Shown: positions 8,506 through 16,333 of the stretch, piece after piece
Layout: every line of letters starts with the position of its first letter
Numbering within the stretch: position 1 is the first letter of the stretch
Assembly (NCBI GenBank): GCA_023404345.1
Contig: JAEYCB010000004.1
Location: 1-48,531 of the forward strand
Direction: 5' to 3'
Source of the DNA: Bacillota bacterium
GTDB taxonomy: Bacteria > Bacillota > Clostridia > Christensenellales > Aristaeellaceae
DNA: 48,531 bases
The notes under the pieces: model-generated
What the model was told of the DNA's origin: nothing
Seen by the model: only the letters and a program-made list of their open reading frames with translations
Database searches by the model: none
Program-made: the position numbers and the translations under genes

Positions 8506-9175
8506 CCCCGTCCTCCAATCGGTAGCCTACGCCGCGTACCGTTTGCAGATAGCGGCTAGCCTGACCCAGCTTTACGCGCAGGGTGCGCATATGCACATCT
8601 ACAGTGCGGGTGTCTCCGGGATAATCCACGCCCCACACTGCATCCAGCAGGCGTTCGCGCGTAAGCGCAATGCCCCGGTTGATCAGCAGGTAGCGCAGCA
8701 GTTCAAATTCCATATGGGTAAGGGTTACGTCGCGTCCATCCGCAAAAACCCGGTGGCGTGCCACGTCCATGCGCAAATCGCCAACAGCAAGCTCAGCCTG
8801 TGGCTGTTCATCCTTGGCACGGCGCAGCACAGCCCGCACGCGGCTGAGCAGCTCCATCACGCCGAAAGGTTTGACGATATAGTCGTCCGCGCCGCCATCC
8901 AGGCCCTGTACCTTGTCCATTTCCTCTCCACGCGCCGTGACCATAATTACCGGCAGGCGGCGCGTGCGGGAATCCTGCTTAAGCCTGGCCAGCAGGCGGT
9001 TGCCGTCCTCTCCGGGCAGCATCACATCCAGCAGCACCAGCTGGGGCAGTTGAACGCGCACGGCCTCCAGAAAGGACTGTCCTTCCTCAAAGCCGCGCGC
9101 CTCAAAGCCCGCTTGTCTGAGCGCATAGCACTCCAGCTCGCGGATACCTGGATCGTCTTCTACGACGTAGATCAT
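8486..9175 (-). CDS. phoP: Phosphate-regulon response regulator, OmpR family (PhoP/PhoB)
   Basis: A 229-residue two-domain regulator. The receiver has the acidic pocket at E6-D8, phospho-acceptor D50 in LLDVMLPG, and VKPF later. The C-terminal winged helix contains LTHMEFELLRYLL and a recognition helix ending GVDYPGDTRTVDVHMRTLR, as in OmpR/PhoB proteins. Its ATG overlaps the phoU stop (ATGA). Expected to bind direct repeats upstream of pstS and so autoregulate its own operon. The Bacillus-style name phoP is used, but phoB or pnpR would be equally valid. Confidence 0.93.
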   Translation of the reverse strand: MIYVVEDDPGIRELECYALRQAGFEARGFEEGQSFLEAVRVQLPQLVLLDVMLPGEDGNRLLARLKQDSRTRRLPVIMVTARGEEMDKVQGLDGGADDYIVKPFGVMELLSRVRAVLRRAKDEQPQAELAVGDLRMDVARHRVFADGRDVTLTHMEFELLRYLLINRGIALTRERLLDAVWGVDYPGDTRTVDVHMRTLRVKLGQASRYLQTVRGVGYRLEDGDAETNL

Positions 9176-9828
9176 TGAAGCTCTTCTCCCTTATAGGAAC
9201 CCGTTACGGAGAATTCCACCCACTCCCCGATGTTTACGGCGTGGTCTCCGATGCGTTCAAAGTATTTGGCGATCATCAGAATATCAAGCGCCTGCTGGCC
9301 CCGCGACGCGTTATGCGTCAGGAACTCAATCAGCTCGGCCTTTACGCGCATGAACAGATCGTCCACCACGTCGTCGGCCGCCATGACCGCCCGTGCCAAG
9401 TGTACATCACTGGCAACGTATGCGTCAATGACCTTATGCACCATATTGACGGTTTCACGCGCCATGTCGCGCATCAGTCCCGGATTGTCCAGACCCTCCA
9501 TGCCGTCCATGACGGTTACAATTTCGCAGATGTCCGCGGCTTGATCGCCCACACGCTCCATATCGGTAATCATTTTCAGCGCAGAGCTGACCTTTCGCAG
9601 GTCGCGGGCAATGGGCTGCTGAATCAGAAGCAGCCGCAGGCACATGCTTTCGATGGTACGCTCCTTCTGGTCAATGAGGTGATCGGATTCCATCACGCTT
9701 TTGGCCAGCGCCACATCATGGCGCATCAGCGCGTCGCACGCCTTGTCAATGGCACTTTCGATCATCGCGCCCATGGAGATCATCTCCCGGGCCAGTTCCT
9801 CCAGTTGTTCGTCAAATTGACGGCGCAT
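9172..9828 (-). CDS. phoU: Phosphate transport system regulatory protein PhoU
   Basis: A 218-residue all-helical protein with two repeats of the PhoU three-helix fold. The start MRRQFDEQLEEL and two copies of a DxxVD-type metal-binding segment (AADDVVDDLF is the second) are typical. PhoU mediates inhibition of PhoR by the Pst transporter when phosphate is plentiful. The ATG at 9828 is preferred: GGGAGG lies 10 nt upstream. A TTG at 9837 is only 1 nt from the same site. It follows pstB with no gap. Confidence 0.93.
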   Translation of the reverse strand: MRRQFDEQLEELAREMISMGAMIESAIDKACDALMRHDVALAKSVMESDHLIDQKERTIESMCLRLLLIQQPIARDLRKVSSALKMITDMERVGDQAADICEIVTVMDGMEGLDNPGLMRDMARETVNMVHKVIDAYVASDVHLARAVMAADDVVDDLFMRVKAELIEFLTHNASRGQQALDILMIAKYFERIGDHAVNIGEWVEFSVTGSYKGEELQ

Positions 9829-9829
9829 A

Positions 9830-10582
9830 TCAGCCAAACCTCCCTGTGATGTAATCCTCGGTGCGCTTTTCGCGGGGGTTTGAAAACAGCTTTTCCGTGG
9901 GACCCGTCTCCACGATTTCTCCCAGCAGGAAAAAGGAGGTCTGGTCGCTTACGCGCAGGGCCTGCTGCATGTTGTGCGTGACCATCACGATGGTGTACTG
10001 CTCCTTGAGCTCCACCACCAACTCCTCGATTTTGCCTGTGGAGATGGGGTCCAGCGCGGATGTCGCCTCGTCCATAAGCAGCACCTCGGGCTGAACAGCC
10101 AAGGCGCGTGCGATGCACAGCCTTTGCTGCTGGCCACCGGAAAGCGCCATGGCGCTTTTTTGCAGCCGGTCCTTGAGTTCGTCCCAGATGGCCGCCTGCC
10201 TGAGGGACTGCTCCACCAATTCGTCCAAACGCGCCCGACCGTGGATGCCGTGCGTGCGCGGGCCGTAAGCGATGTTATCATACACACTCATGGGAAAGGG
10301 ATTGGGCTTTTGAAACACCATGCCCACGCGCTTGCGCAGCAGGTTCACATCGGTATCCGGTGTCAGCACGTCGGTGCCATCCAGCAGCACCTTACCGGTC
10401 ACTCGGCAGCCGGGCACCAGGTCATTCATGCGGTTAAGGGTTTTGAGCAGCGTGCTCTTGCCGCAGCCGGACGGCCCGATAAACGCCGCGATGCGGTTGC
10501 GCGGAATGCTCAGATTGATGCCCTTGAGCGCGTGGAATTTTTCATAATACAAATCGAGGTTTTCGATTTTCAGCTTGTCCAT
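9830..10582 (-). CDS. pstB: Phosphate ABC transporter ATP-binding protein PstB
   Basis: A 250-residue ABC ATPase. Walker A GPSGCGKST is at residues 36-44; the signature is LSGGQQQRLCIARAL and Walker B is VLLMDEATSALDP. The segment LNRMNDLVPGCRVTGKVLLD is characteristic of PstB, in which a Mn-N-D insert separates it from other ABC ATPases. It powers high-affinity phosphate import through PstA and PstC. Three bases separate it from pstA. Confidence 0.97.
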   Translation of the reverse strand: MDKLKIENLDLYYEKFHALKGINLSIPRNRIAAFIGPSGCGKSTLLKTLNRMNDLVPGCRVTGKVLLDGTDVLTPDTDVNLLRKRVGMVFQKPNPFPMSVYDNIAYGPRTHGIHGRARLDELVEQSLRQAAIWDELKDRLQKSAMALSGGQQQRLCIARALAVQPEVLLMDEATSALDPISTGKIEELVVELKEQYTIVMVTHNMQQALRVSDQTSFFLLGEIVETGPTEKLFSNPREKRTEDYITGRFG

Positions 10583-10585
10583 GCT

Positions 10586-11437
10586 CTATCCCCTTGTCAG
10601 TTTCTTGGCCGCGAAGGCGCTCAGGGCATTCATGCCCACCACGATCACCAGCAGCACCACCGCCGTGGCGGATGCCTCGCTTACGTGCAGACCTTCGCCG
10701 GATAGCACATACATATGCACCGCCAGCGTGCGCCCGGAGCTCATCACGCCCTTGGGCCAGTCCGCCACGGTGCCGGCAGTATAGATGAGGGCCGCGGTTT
10801 CGCCTACCACGCGGCCGATGGCCAGAATCACACCCGCCAGGATGCCGCTCATGGCCGGAGGCAGCACGATGCGTGTGACCGTGCGTAGCCTGCCCGCACC
10901 CAGGCCAAAGCTGCCCTCACGGTAGCTGTCGGGGATGGAGAGCAGGGCTTCCTCTGTAGTGCGCAAAATGAGGGGCAGAATCATCACCGCCAGCGTCATT
11001 CCGCCCGCCAAAAGCGAGTAGCTCCACCGAAGCGTTGTCACGAAAAACATCATGCCGAACAATCCATACAGGATGGACGGGATGCCTGCAAGCGTTTCGG
11101 CGGTGAGGCGCACAGCCTTGACGATCTTGGAGGACCGATTGGCGTATTCAGCCAGATAGATCGCCCCGCCCACACCCAGAGGCACCGCCAGAAGCAGGGA
11201 CAGAAGCGTCATGATGACAGTATTGAACAAAGCGGGCAGCAGGCTGACGTTTTCGCTGTTGTATTCCAGCGCAAACAGGCTGGGCTTGAGATTGGGGATA
11301 CCGGTGATAAGGATGTAGCCGATGATCAACGCAAGCGCACCAGCCACGATCAGCGCTGCCGCCCCACACAGCAGGCGCACCAGAAACGAACCCGGATATC
11401 GCGCCGCGTTTTGGAGCATCAAACGAACCCGTTTCAT
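10586..11437 (-). CDS. pstA: Phosphate ABC transporter permease PstA
   Basis: A 283-residue integral membrane permease with six predicted TM segments. It has the PstA opening (LCGAAALIVAGALALIIGYI), GIPSILYGLFG, and the EAA-type loop EALLSIPDSYREGSFGLGA that contacts PstB. The ATG overlaps the pstC stop (ATGA), after GGAGG. It forms a heterodimeric channel with PstC. Confidence 0.96.
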   Translation of the reverse strand: MKRVRLMLQNAARYPGSFLVRLLCGAAALIVAGALALIIGYILITGIPNLKPSLFALEYNSENVSLLPALFNTVIMTLLSLLLAVPLGVGGAIYLAEYANRSSKIVKAVRLTAETLAGIPSILYGLFGMMFFVTTLRWSYSLLAGGMTLAVMILPLILRTTEEALLSIPDSYREGSFGLGAGRLRTVTRIVLPPAMSGILAGVILAIGRVVGETAALIYTAGTVADWPKGVMSSGRTLAVHMYVLSGEGLHVSEASATAVVLLVIVVGMNALSAFAAKKLTRG

Positions 11438-12288
11438 TGCACCTGCCTCCTGTTGAGCGCCGAAAACAGCGCGTTAATCAGCAAAATGAACACAAACAGC
11501 ACCACGCCGGTAGCAATGAGGGCTTCGCGGTGTAAATCCGCCGCGTAACCCATTTCCATAACGATGTTGACCGTCATAGTGCGGATGCCCTTCAAAAGAC
11601 CCTTGGGCATACGGGTCTGGTTGCCCGCCACCATCATCACGGCCATGGTCTCGCCCACGGCGCGCCCCACACCCAGGATGATGGCAGCCAGAATACCGCT
11701 TCTGGCGGCGGGAACCACCGTGCGCAGCACGCTGGCCTCCCTCGTCGCCCCCAGGGCAAGGCTGCCTTCGAAGTAGCTCTCGGGCACTGCGCGAATCGCG
11801 GATTCCGCCTGCAGAATGATTGTAGGAAGAATCATCATCGCCAGCAGGATGCATGCGGTTAGCATGCTGTTTCCGTCCCCGCCGAAGGTTTCCTTCACAA
11901 AGGGCACGATGGCCGTCAGCCCGAAAAAGCCGTAGACCACCGAAGGGATGCCGGCCAGCAGCGCCACCGCAGGCTTGAGCACTCGATACAAGCGGGATGG
12001 GCAGAACCTGACCAGGTAGATGGCTGCGAGGATGCCCAGCGGCGCGCCCAGAAGCAGGGCGCCGCCGGTCACATACACGCTGCCAAGAATCATGGGCAAA
12101 ATCCCGAAGATGTTGTTGCTGGGCTTCCACTTCTCGCCTGTAAGGAAATCCCACAGGCTGACCTCGCCAAAGAAGGGCAGGCCGTTGGCAAAGAGGAAGA
12201 AGCAAATCAGCAGAACCGCCAGGATACAGGCGCATGCGGTAGCGCAGAACACGCACCGCATGGCCGTTTCACGAAACTTGCCGCTCAT
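11434..12288 (-). CDS. pstC: Phosphate ABC transporter permease PstC
   Basis: A 284-residue permease with about six TM helices, the PstC-typical GIPSVVYGFFGL segment and the coupling loop ESAIRAVPESYFEGSLALGA. The ATG at 12288 (MSGKFRETAMRC) directly follows the pstS stop and is preferred. An in-frame start 22 codons earlier would lie inside pstS and add a Ser/Pro-rich tail. Immediate adjacency to pstS suggests translational coupling. Confidence 0.95.
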   Translation of the reverse strand: MSGKFRETAMRCVFCATACACILAVLLICFFLFANGLPFFGEVSLWDFLTGEKWKPSNNIFGILPMILGSVYVTGGALLLGAPLGILAAIYLVRFCPSRLYRVLKPAVALLAGIPSVVYGFFGLTAIVPFVKETFGGDGNSMLTACILLAMMILPTIILQAESAIRAVPESYFEGSLALGATREASVLRTVVPAARSGILAAIILGVGRAVGETMAVMMVAGNQTRMPKGLLKGIRTMTVNIVMEMGYAADLHREALIATGVVLFVFILLINALFSALNRRQVQ

Positions 12289-12292
12289 GGTT

Positions 12293-13153
12293 TTACTTCT
12301 GGAAGCCTTCCCAGGTGGTGACGGCACCGGTGAAGATCTGCTCGATCTCTTCAACGGTCATGCTGTCCACGGGGTTGGCAGGGTTGACGATGATGGCGAT
12401 GCCGTCCATGGCGATAGTGGTGCCGGTCAGGCCCGCTTCCAGCTCGCTGTCCTTGAGAGCGCGGGAAGCCATGCCGATGTCGCACACGCCGTCGATGGCG
12501 CTCTGCATGCCGGTGGTGGAGTCGCTTTGCTGGATCTCGATTTCAGCGTTGGGGTTGAGGGCGGCGTAGGCTTCCTTGAGCTTTTCCATCACAGGGGTGA
12601 CGGAGGAGGAACCGGCCACGACGATCTTGCCGGAAACCTGCTTGCCGGCATAGGCGGGGGCGTCATCCAGCGGAATGTAGCCGTTCTCGGACACGACGGC
12701 CTGGCCCTCAGCGGAAAGGATGTAGGAGATGAAGTCCTGCGCAACCTCGCTCACATCGCCCTTGGTGGCAATGTTGAAGGGACGGGATACCTTGTAGTCG
12801 CCGGACTTGATGTTTTCCACCGTGGCTTCCACGCCGTCCACCTTGAGGGCCTTGACGGTGTCGTTCAGGGAGCCCATGCTGGAGTAGCCTATGGCGGCCT
12901 CATTGCCGGCGACGGTGGTCATCATCACGTTGGTGTTGTTGGTGATGACGGCTTCCTCGGTGGTGTAGTCCACTTTGTTGCCGGCCTCATCTTTCTTTTC
13001 CACGCCCAGCAGCTCGATGAACGCGCCGCGCGTGCCGCTGCCTTCCTCGCGGCTGACCACGGTGATGTCCTGCGCATAGTCAAACTCGGCCATTGCAGCG
13101 GTTGCCCCGGCCAGCAGCGTCAGGCTCAGAAGAATTCCCAGAAACTTTTTCAT
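12293..13153 (-). CDS. pstS: Phosphate-binding protein PstS, circularly permuted
   Basis: A 286-residue exported phosphate receptor for PstCAB. The signal peptide (MKKFLGILLSLTLLAGATAA) has a signal peptidase I site after AMA (residue 22) and no lipobox cysteine. Motif order is reversed from the usual PstS. The mature protein opens with VVSREEGSGTR (about 33-42), AIGYSSMGS (about 87-95), KALKVDGVEATVENI and the SAEGQAVV/GYIPL end. Only then follow AGSSSVTPVMEKL (about 180), IGMASRALKD and DGIAIIVNPANPVD (about 250-263), finishing at the usual interdomain linker TTWEGF. The start at 13153 has AAGGAGG at 9 nt; the ATG at 13159 is too close to it. Confidence 0.93.
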   Translation of the reverse strand: MKKFLGILLSLTLLAGATAAMAEFDYAQDITVVSREEGSGTRGAFIELLGVEKKDEAGNKVDYTTEEAVITNNTNVMMTTVAGNEAAIGYSSMGSLNDTVKALKVDGVEATVENIKSGDYKVSRPFNIATKGDVSEVAQDFISYILSAEGQAVVSENGYIPLDDAPAYAGKQVSGKIVVAGSSSVTPVMEKLKEAYAALNPNAEIEIQQSDSTTGMQSAIDGVCDIGMASRALKDSELEAGLTGTTIAMDGIAIIVNPANPVDSMTVEEIEQIFTGAVTTWEGFQK

Positions 13154-13188
13154 GTTCATTTCCCTCCTTGGTTCTTTCTACGAGTGAA

Positions 13189-13232
13189 AGTATATGGCGG
13201 ACATGTTAAACTGAAAGTGCCGCTTTTGTTAA
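13189..13232 (-). promoter_or_regulatory. pst operon promoter with tandem Pho-box-like repeats
   Basis: On the minus strand TATACT (13194-13189) is a -10 without a -35. TTAACA lies 9 bp upstream (13209-13204) and again 23 bp further (13232-13227). TTAACA-type direct repeats just upstream of a -10 are the hallmark of PhoP-activated promoters in Firmicutes. The two-turn spacing rather than one is imperfect. Confidence 0.5.
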
Positions 13233-13330
13233 AAGGGAGTAAAAAGCGAATCGATAAACGAAACGCCTGTGCTTCGCTTTGACATGTCGGCGTTTGGGTC
13301 GCCCCCAAAAAATTCTGATCTTTATGAACC

Positions 13331-13379
13331 AAAAGCGCCCGCTTCGGACTCTTTATAGAAAGAGGCCCGAAACGAGCGC
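13331..13379 (-). terminator. Long stem-loop with T tail, minus strand
   Basis: Two arms (GCGCCCGCTTCGGA plus CTCTTT, and AAAGAG plus GCCCGAAACGAGCGC) form a stem of about 20 bp around ATAG. Read on the minus strand, two of its three irregularities become G-U pairs and four T follow. It would stop antisense transcription entering the pst promoter from the right. No minus-strand gene lies immediately upstream, so its purpose is uncertain. Confidence 0.45.
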
Positions 13380-13441
13380 CCGACACACTTCTGGAAGCGT
13401 TGCCACAGATGTGATGAAAATGAACAACAGGAGGGAAAAAT

Positions 13442-14620
13442 ATGAAACACCGTCTGCTTTATGCGTATATCTGCCTTGTGCTGGCCTTAAGCGGCACGAC
13501 CGTCGCAAGGGCGGAAAGCCCGGATTTCCAAACGCTTTCACGGCTTGGGAAAATCTGCCAAAACGGCTGGCACGAGACTGTGCAGGCCTTCGGCCGGGAG
13601 ATCACCATTGATCTGGACGTGGCGGTGCCGGATGCGAAATGCTTCCCCGTCATGGAGGCCGACCCCGTCCCCCTTGCTGACGGCAGGTCCGCCGAAGCGT
13701 CCGTTATCAGCGGCGACACCGAACAGTGGATAAGCACAGGCATCCTGCGTATCGACTCGCCCAACCGCCTGGTTAAAAGCGCCGCACAGAAAGCGCATCC
13801 CGCTTCCGCCATCCCGGAGGGATACAACCAGTACCCCATTCTCCGCCAGTTTGGCGAATTTGACCTGAACACGGCCTATGCATTCAACAACCCCACAACC
13901 GTCGCGGACGCGCAGGAGCTTTTACTGCGGACATGGGAGAGCCTCTATCCCGGCGAGAACATCGCGCTTCTCCCCCACCGTCTCATCGCCTATCAGGGGG
14001 ACATGAAGTACGATTACAGAACCGACACCTATTCGGGCGATCCCCTGCCGGAATCGGAAGCGACGCTCATGGTCTATTTTGATCAGATGGTTGATGGCAT
14101 TCCCGTCATCTGCGGCGCGGCGAAGAGCTTTACGCGGTACGCCGGTACAAACAACCGGGAAACGCAGCGATATCATGGGGCCATCGCCATCACGCAGGGA
14201 CTGAAAAGCATCGGGTTGGATGAAATGTACAAGAGTCTTCAGTTCCATCTGCTCAGCCCCGCCGCGCTTCTCGCTGAAGATGTGCCGCTGTGCAGCTTTG
14301 AGCGGGTGAAGGAGACCTATCTTGATCTCATCCGGACAGGGCGTCTGAGGAAAATTGCCAGTCTGCGGCTGGGATACGCCGTATGGCTCAACGAAACGGG
14401 CTCTGCCTTTACGCTCCTGCCCACGTGGGTGGCGGAAGGCGACTTGTACCCCGACGCGGAAACCCCGGACGCATCCGGCAAAAAGCAGTATGACGCCGTT
14501 TCCCCCTATTGGGGTCCCATCCTGGTAAACGCGCAGACCGCGGAGCTGATCGACCCCTACAATGCCGCAAGCGACCGTTCTTTTGACAAGCCGCACCTCA
14601 TCCTATGGGAGGACGTCTGA
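13442..14620 (+). CDS. Exported protein of unknown function (DUF6034-like)
   Basis: A 392-residue secreted protein. Signal peptide KHRLLYAYICLVLALSGTTV ends near ARA-E. AGGAGGG precedes the ATG at 13442. It has no enzyme motif I recognise. The segment FGREITIDLDVAVPDA near the N-terminus resembles DUF6034-type Clostridial exported proteins, by memory only. The C-terminal pattern (YAVWLNETGSAFTLLPTWV, later PILVNAQTAELIDPY) resembles YycH/PepSY-like modules that often sense or modulate extracytoplasmic signals. It is the only plus-strand gene in its neighbourhood and is convergent with the DUF3021-like gene, 17 bp away. Possibly acquired independently of its neighbours. Confidence 0.7.
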   Translation: MKHRLLYAYICLVLALSGTTVARAESPDFQTLSRLGKICQNGWHETVQAFGREITIDLDVAVPDAKCFPVMEADPVPLADGRSAEASVISGDTEQWISTGILRIDSPNRLVKSAAQKAHPASAIPEGYNQYPILRQFGEFDLNTAYAFNNPTTVADAQELLLRTWESLYPGENIALLPHRLIAYQGDMKYDYRTDTYSGDPLPESEATLMVYFDQMVDGIPVICGAAKSFTRYAGTNNRETQRYHGAIAITQGLKSIGLDEMYKSLQFHLLSPAALLAEDVPLCSFERVKETYLDLIRTGRLRKIASLRLGYAVWLNETGSAFTLLPTWVAEGDLYPDAETPDASGKKQYDAVSPYWGPILVNAQTAELIDPYNAASDRSFDKPHLILWEDV

Positions 14621-14637
14621 AAGGAACCGCTGCGCCC

Positions 14638-15102
14638 TTACATTGCATCCTTCCCGGACTCCGCCTCCGCCTGCCGGCGTTGAAAGGCGCGCAGCTGGCG
14701 GTTGAGTACCGCGCTGTCAGCGCGCATAGCCACATGGTCGCCAAACCACATGGCCGCCAGGCCTGCCTCCAGCAGCAGCACAAGCAGCGCGCCGCCCCAG
14801 AAGGGCCCGCCCGCAAACCAGCCCAGCCACACAGAGCCGCCCCAGAAGATGCCATTTCCCACCAGCACCCACGCCACGGTACGAAGCGGGGTGGGGTTTT
14901 TCCCCTGCGGAAGAATGACGGTTTCCACCATGGCAAAGATCAGGCAGGCAATCCACATCCCCACAATCTCCAGGGAAAGGACATAATTCACGCCCTGTAT
15001 GGCGTTCCATGCCATTTTGCACAGCAGCAAAGCAAGGGTATAGATCCCCATGCGCAGCTTCATCTGCATGGCCCAGCGGTAAAGTCCGAGAAAACGGTTC
15101 AT
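14638..15102 (-). CDS. DUF3021-like four-TM membrane protein
   Basis: A 154-residue protein with four predicted TM helices (about 18-37, 41-63, 74-96 and 99-121) and a charged cytoplasmic tail. The start ATG at 15102 lies 8 nt after GGAGG and 4 bp after the stop of the LytTR gene. Stand-alone LytTR regulators in Firmicutes are commonly followed by a small DUF3021 membrane protein that inhibits them. Size, topology and position fit that pairing. Family membership is inferred mainly from context. Confidence 0.72.
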   Translation of the reverse strand: MNRFLGLYRWAMQMKLRMGIYTLALLLCKMAWNAIQGVNYVLSLEIVGMWIACLIFAMVETVILPQGKNPTPLRTVAWVLVGNGIFWGGSVWLGWFAGGPFWGGALLVLLLEAGLAAMWFGDHVAMRADSAVLNRQLRAFQRRQAEAESGKDAM

Positions 15103-15106
15103 CCTG

Positions 15107-15547
15107 TCAACCTCCATCCTGAATTCTCTCCCGTAAAAGGGGCGCATAGCGACGCGAACCAACGATCTTTTCTCCGTTTTTCAGCGTGGCTTCAATCCGG
15201 TTTCCAGCCAGGCTGCGCAGCGCCTGAATGGCGTTTAGATTCACCAGTGTGGATTTTGCACATCGGAACAGGCCCAGACGTTCCCAGCGGCTTTCCAGCA
15301 TGCCCAGTCCCAGCGTCGTCTGGTACATCTCCGAGGCGGTATAGATGAACACCTTCTCATCCACCACTTCGCCCCAGACAATGTCCCGGACAGGCACGGC
15401 AACCATGCGCCGGTACTCGTCCCAGGCCCACAGCCGGGTAGCGTCCTGCTCAAGCAGCGCCAGAATCCGAAGCAGTTCAGCGCTGTCCTCCGGGCCCCGC
15501 AGAATGACCTGCACTTCCCCCGGCACATGCTCCACCCTGATGTTCAT
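15107..15547 (-). CDS. Stand-alone LytTR-domain transcriptional regulator
   Basis: A 146-residue protein with a single LytTR DNA-binding domain covering about the last 100 residues. Recognisable strands include KVFIYTASEMYQTTLGLGML, the conserved FRCAKSTLVNLNAI and IVGSRRYAPLLRERI. There is no receiver domain. The ATG at 15547 follows AGGAGG at 7 nt; an earlier start would overlap it. It forms a two-gene unit with the DUF3021-like membrane protein, expected to act as a membrane-controlled regulator, often autoregulated. Confidence 0.88.
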   Translation of the reverse strand: MNIRVEHVPGEVQVILRGPEDSAELLRILALLEQDATRLWAWDEYRRMVAVPVRDIVWGEVVDEKVFIYTASEMYQTTLGLGMLESRWERLGLFRCAKSTLVNLNAIQALRSLAGNRIEATLKNGEKIVGSRRYAPLLRERIQDGG

Positions 15548-15573
15548 TGTGCGTCCTCCTTTGCACCGCCAGC

Positions 15574-15612
15574 AGAACAAAGATAGGCGCCCCGCGCAAG
15601 ATGCGGGGCGCC
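15574..15612 (-). terminator. Intrinsic terminator after the TetR/7-TM operon
   Basis: A perfect 10-bp stem, GGCGCCCCGC (15586-15595) with GCGGGGCGCC (15603-15612), has a 7-nt loop. On the minus strand it is followed by TATCTTTGTTCT. It separates the 7-TM gene from the downstream LytTR gene. Confidence 0.7.
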
Positions 15613-15658
15613 AAGTGGCTGTTTTCAGGGGGCAGGATGCAGGCTTTGGCCTTGCCGG

Positions 15659-16333
15659 TCAGGCATGCACCGTTTTTTTCATGTCGCTGTACCCGATCCA
15701 TACGGTCCACACATAGGCGCAGGTCTTGGGAATCATCAGCATGCCAATCAGCGGCACGGCATCGGCCCAGAGCACCACGGGAATATAGAAGGCAAAGCTG
15801 AGTACAATGGTCAGCCACATCCAGCGGTACGCCTGATCGCTATGCTCCCTTGCGCTGCGGTAAAACAGCACAATGATCAAAAGTCCCAGCAGGGCAAAGG
15901 GAATGTTGCGCCACACGCCCCAGATGACCGGAGCATCCGCATCCAGCCAGCGGTTTTGCGGGAACAGACACAGCGCGATGCGCACGGCTGCCAGTACATA
16001 GACCAGCGCCGTCAGGCCCTTCTGTCCCTTCACATCATAGCGCAGCCGCCACACGTAGTAAAGAATGACATAAAAGATCGTCATGGTAATGGAGGTAATA
16101 AACTTGCCCGCGCCAAGTGCCGTGGTGTAGTTTTCCAGGCCTGTGGTGCACAGAGCAATGGCACGCGGAACAAGATGGAACGCGTCGCCAGCGCCCAGCG
16201 TCACGGCCATCAGGCCAAACAGCCGGTGCTGCCGGTTTGCGCCGCTCGTGTGCAGCATGCGCACTCCCAGAAATAATACGGTCGTAAGGTAAAAAATATC
16301 AAAAACGGTTTCCATAATTGCCTGCATAGTCAT
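15659..16333 (-). CDS. Seven-TM membrane protein of unknown function, coupled to TetR
   Basis: A 224-residue protein with seven predicted TM helices and few charged loops, ending in a basic tail (SDMKKTVHA). I do not recognise the family. It carries no transporter signature I know. The start ATG at 16333 overlaps the TetR stop (ATGA), so the pair is translationally coupled; a second ATG two codons later is also possible. As the only gene downstream of this TetR under its operator, it is the likeliest target of the regulator. It could be an exporter, sensor or lipid-binding membrane protein. Confidence 0.8.
   Translation of the reverse strand: MTMQAIMETVFDIFYLTTVLFLGVRMLHTSGANRQHRLFGLMAVTLGAGDAFHLVPRAIALCTTGLENYTTALGAGKFITSITMTIFYVILYYVWRLRYDVKGQKGLTALVYVLAAVRIALCLFPQNRWLDADAPVIWGVWRNIPFALLGLLIIVLFYRSAREHSDQAYRWMWLTIVLSFAFYIPVVLWADAVPLIGMLMIPKTCAYVWTVWIGYSDMKKTVHA

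Noticed and set aside
6733..8559. A 608-codon plus-strand open frame antisense to phoR
   Set aside because: Same explanation: phoR has a full set of kinase motifs and the antisense frame none.
12255..12275. parS-like sequence GTTTCACGAAAC in the start of pstC
   Set aside because: It only partly resembles TGTTTCACGTGAAACA, lies in a coding sequence and is far from parAB.
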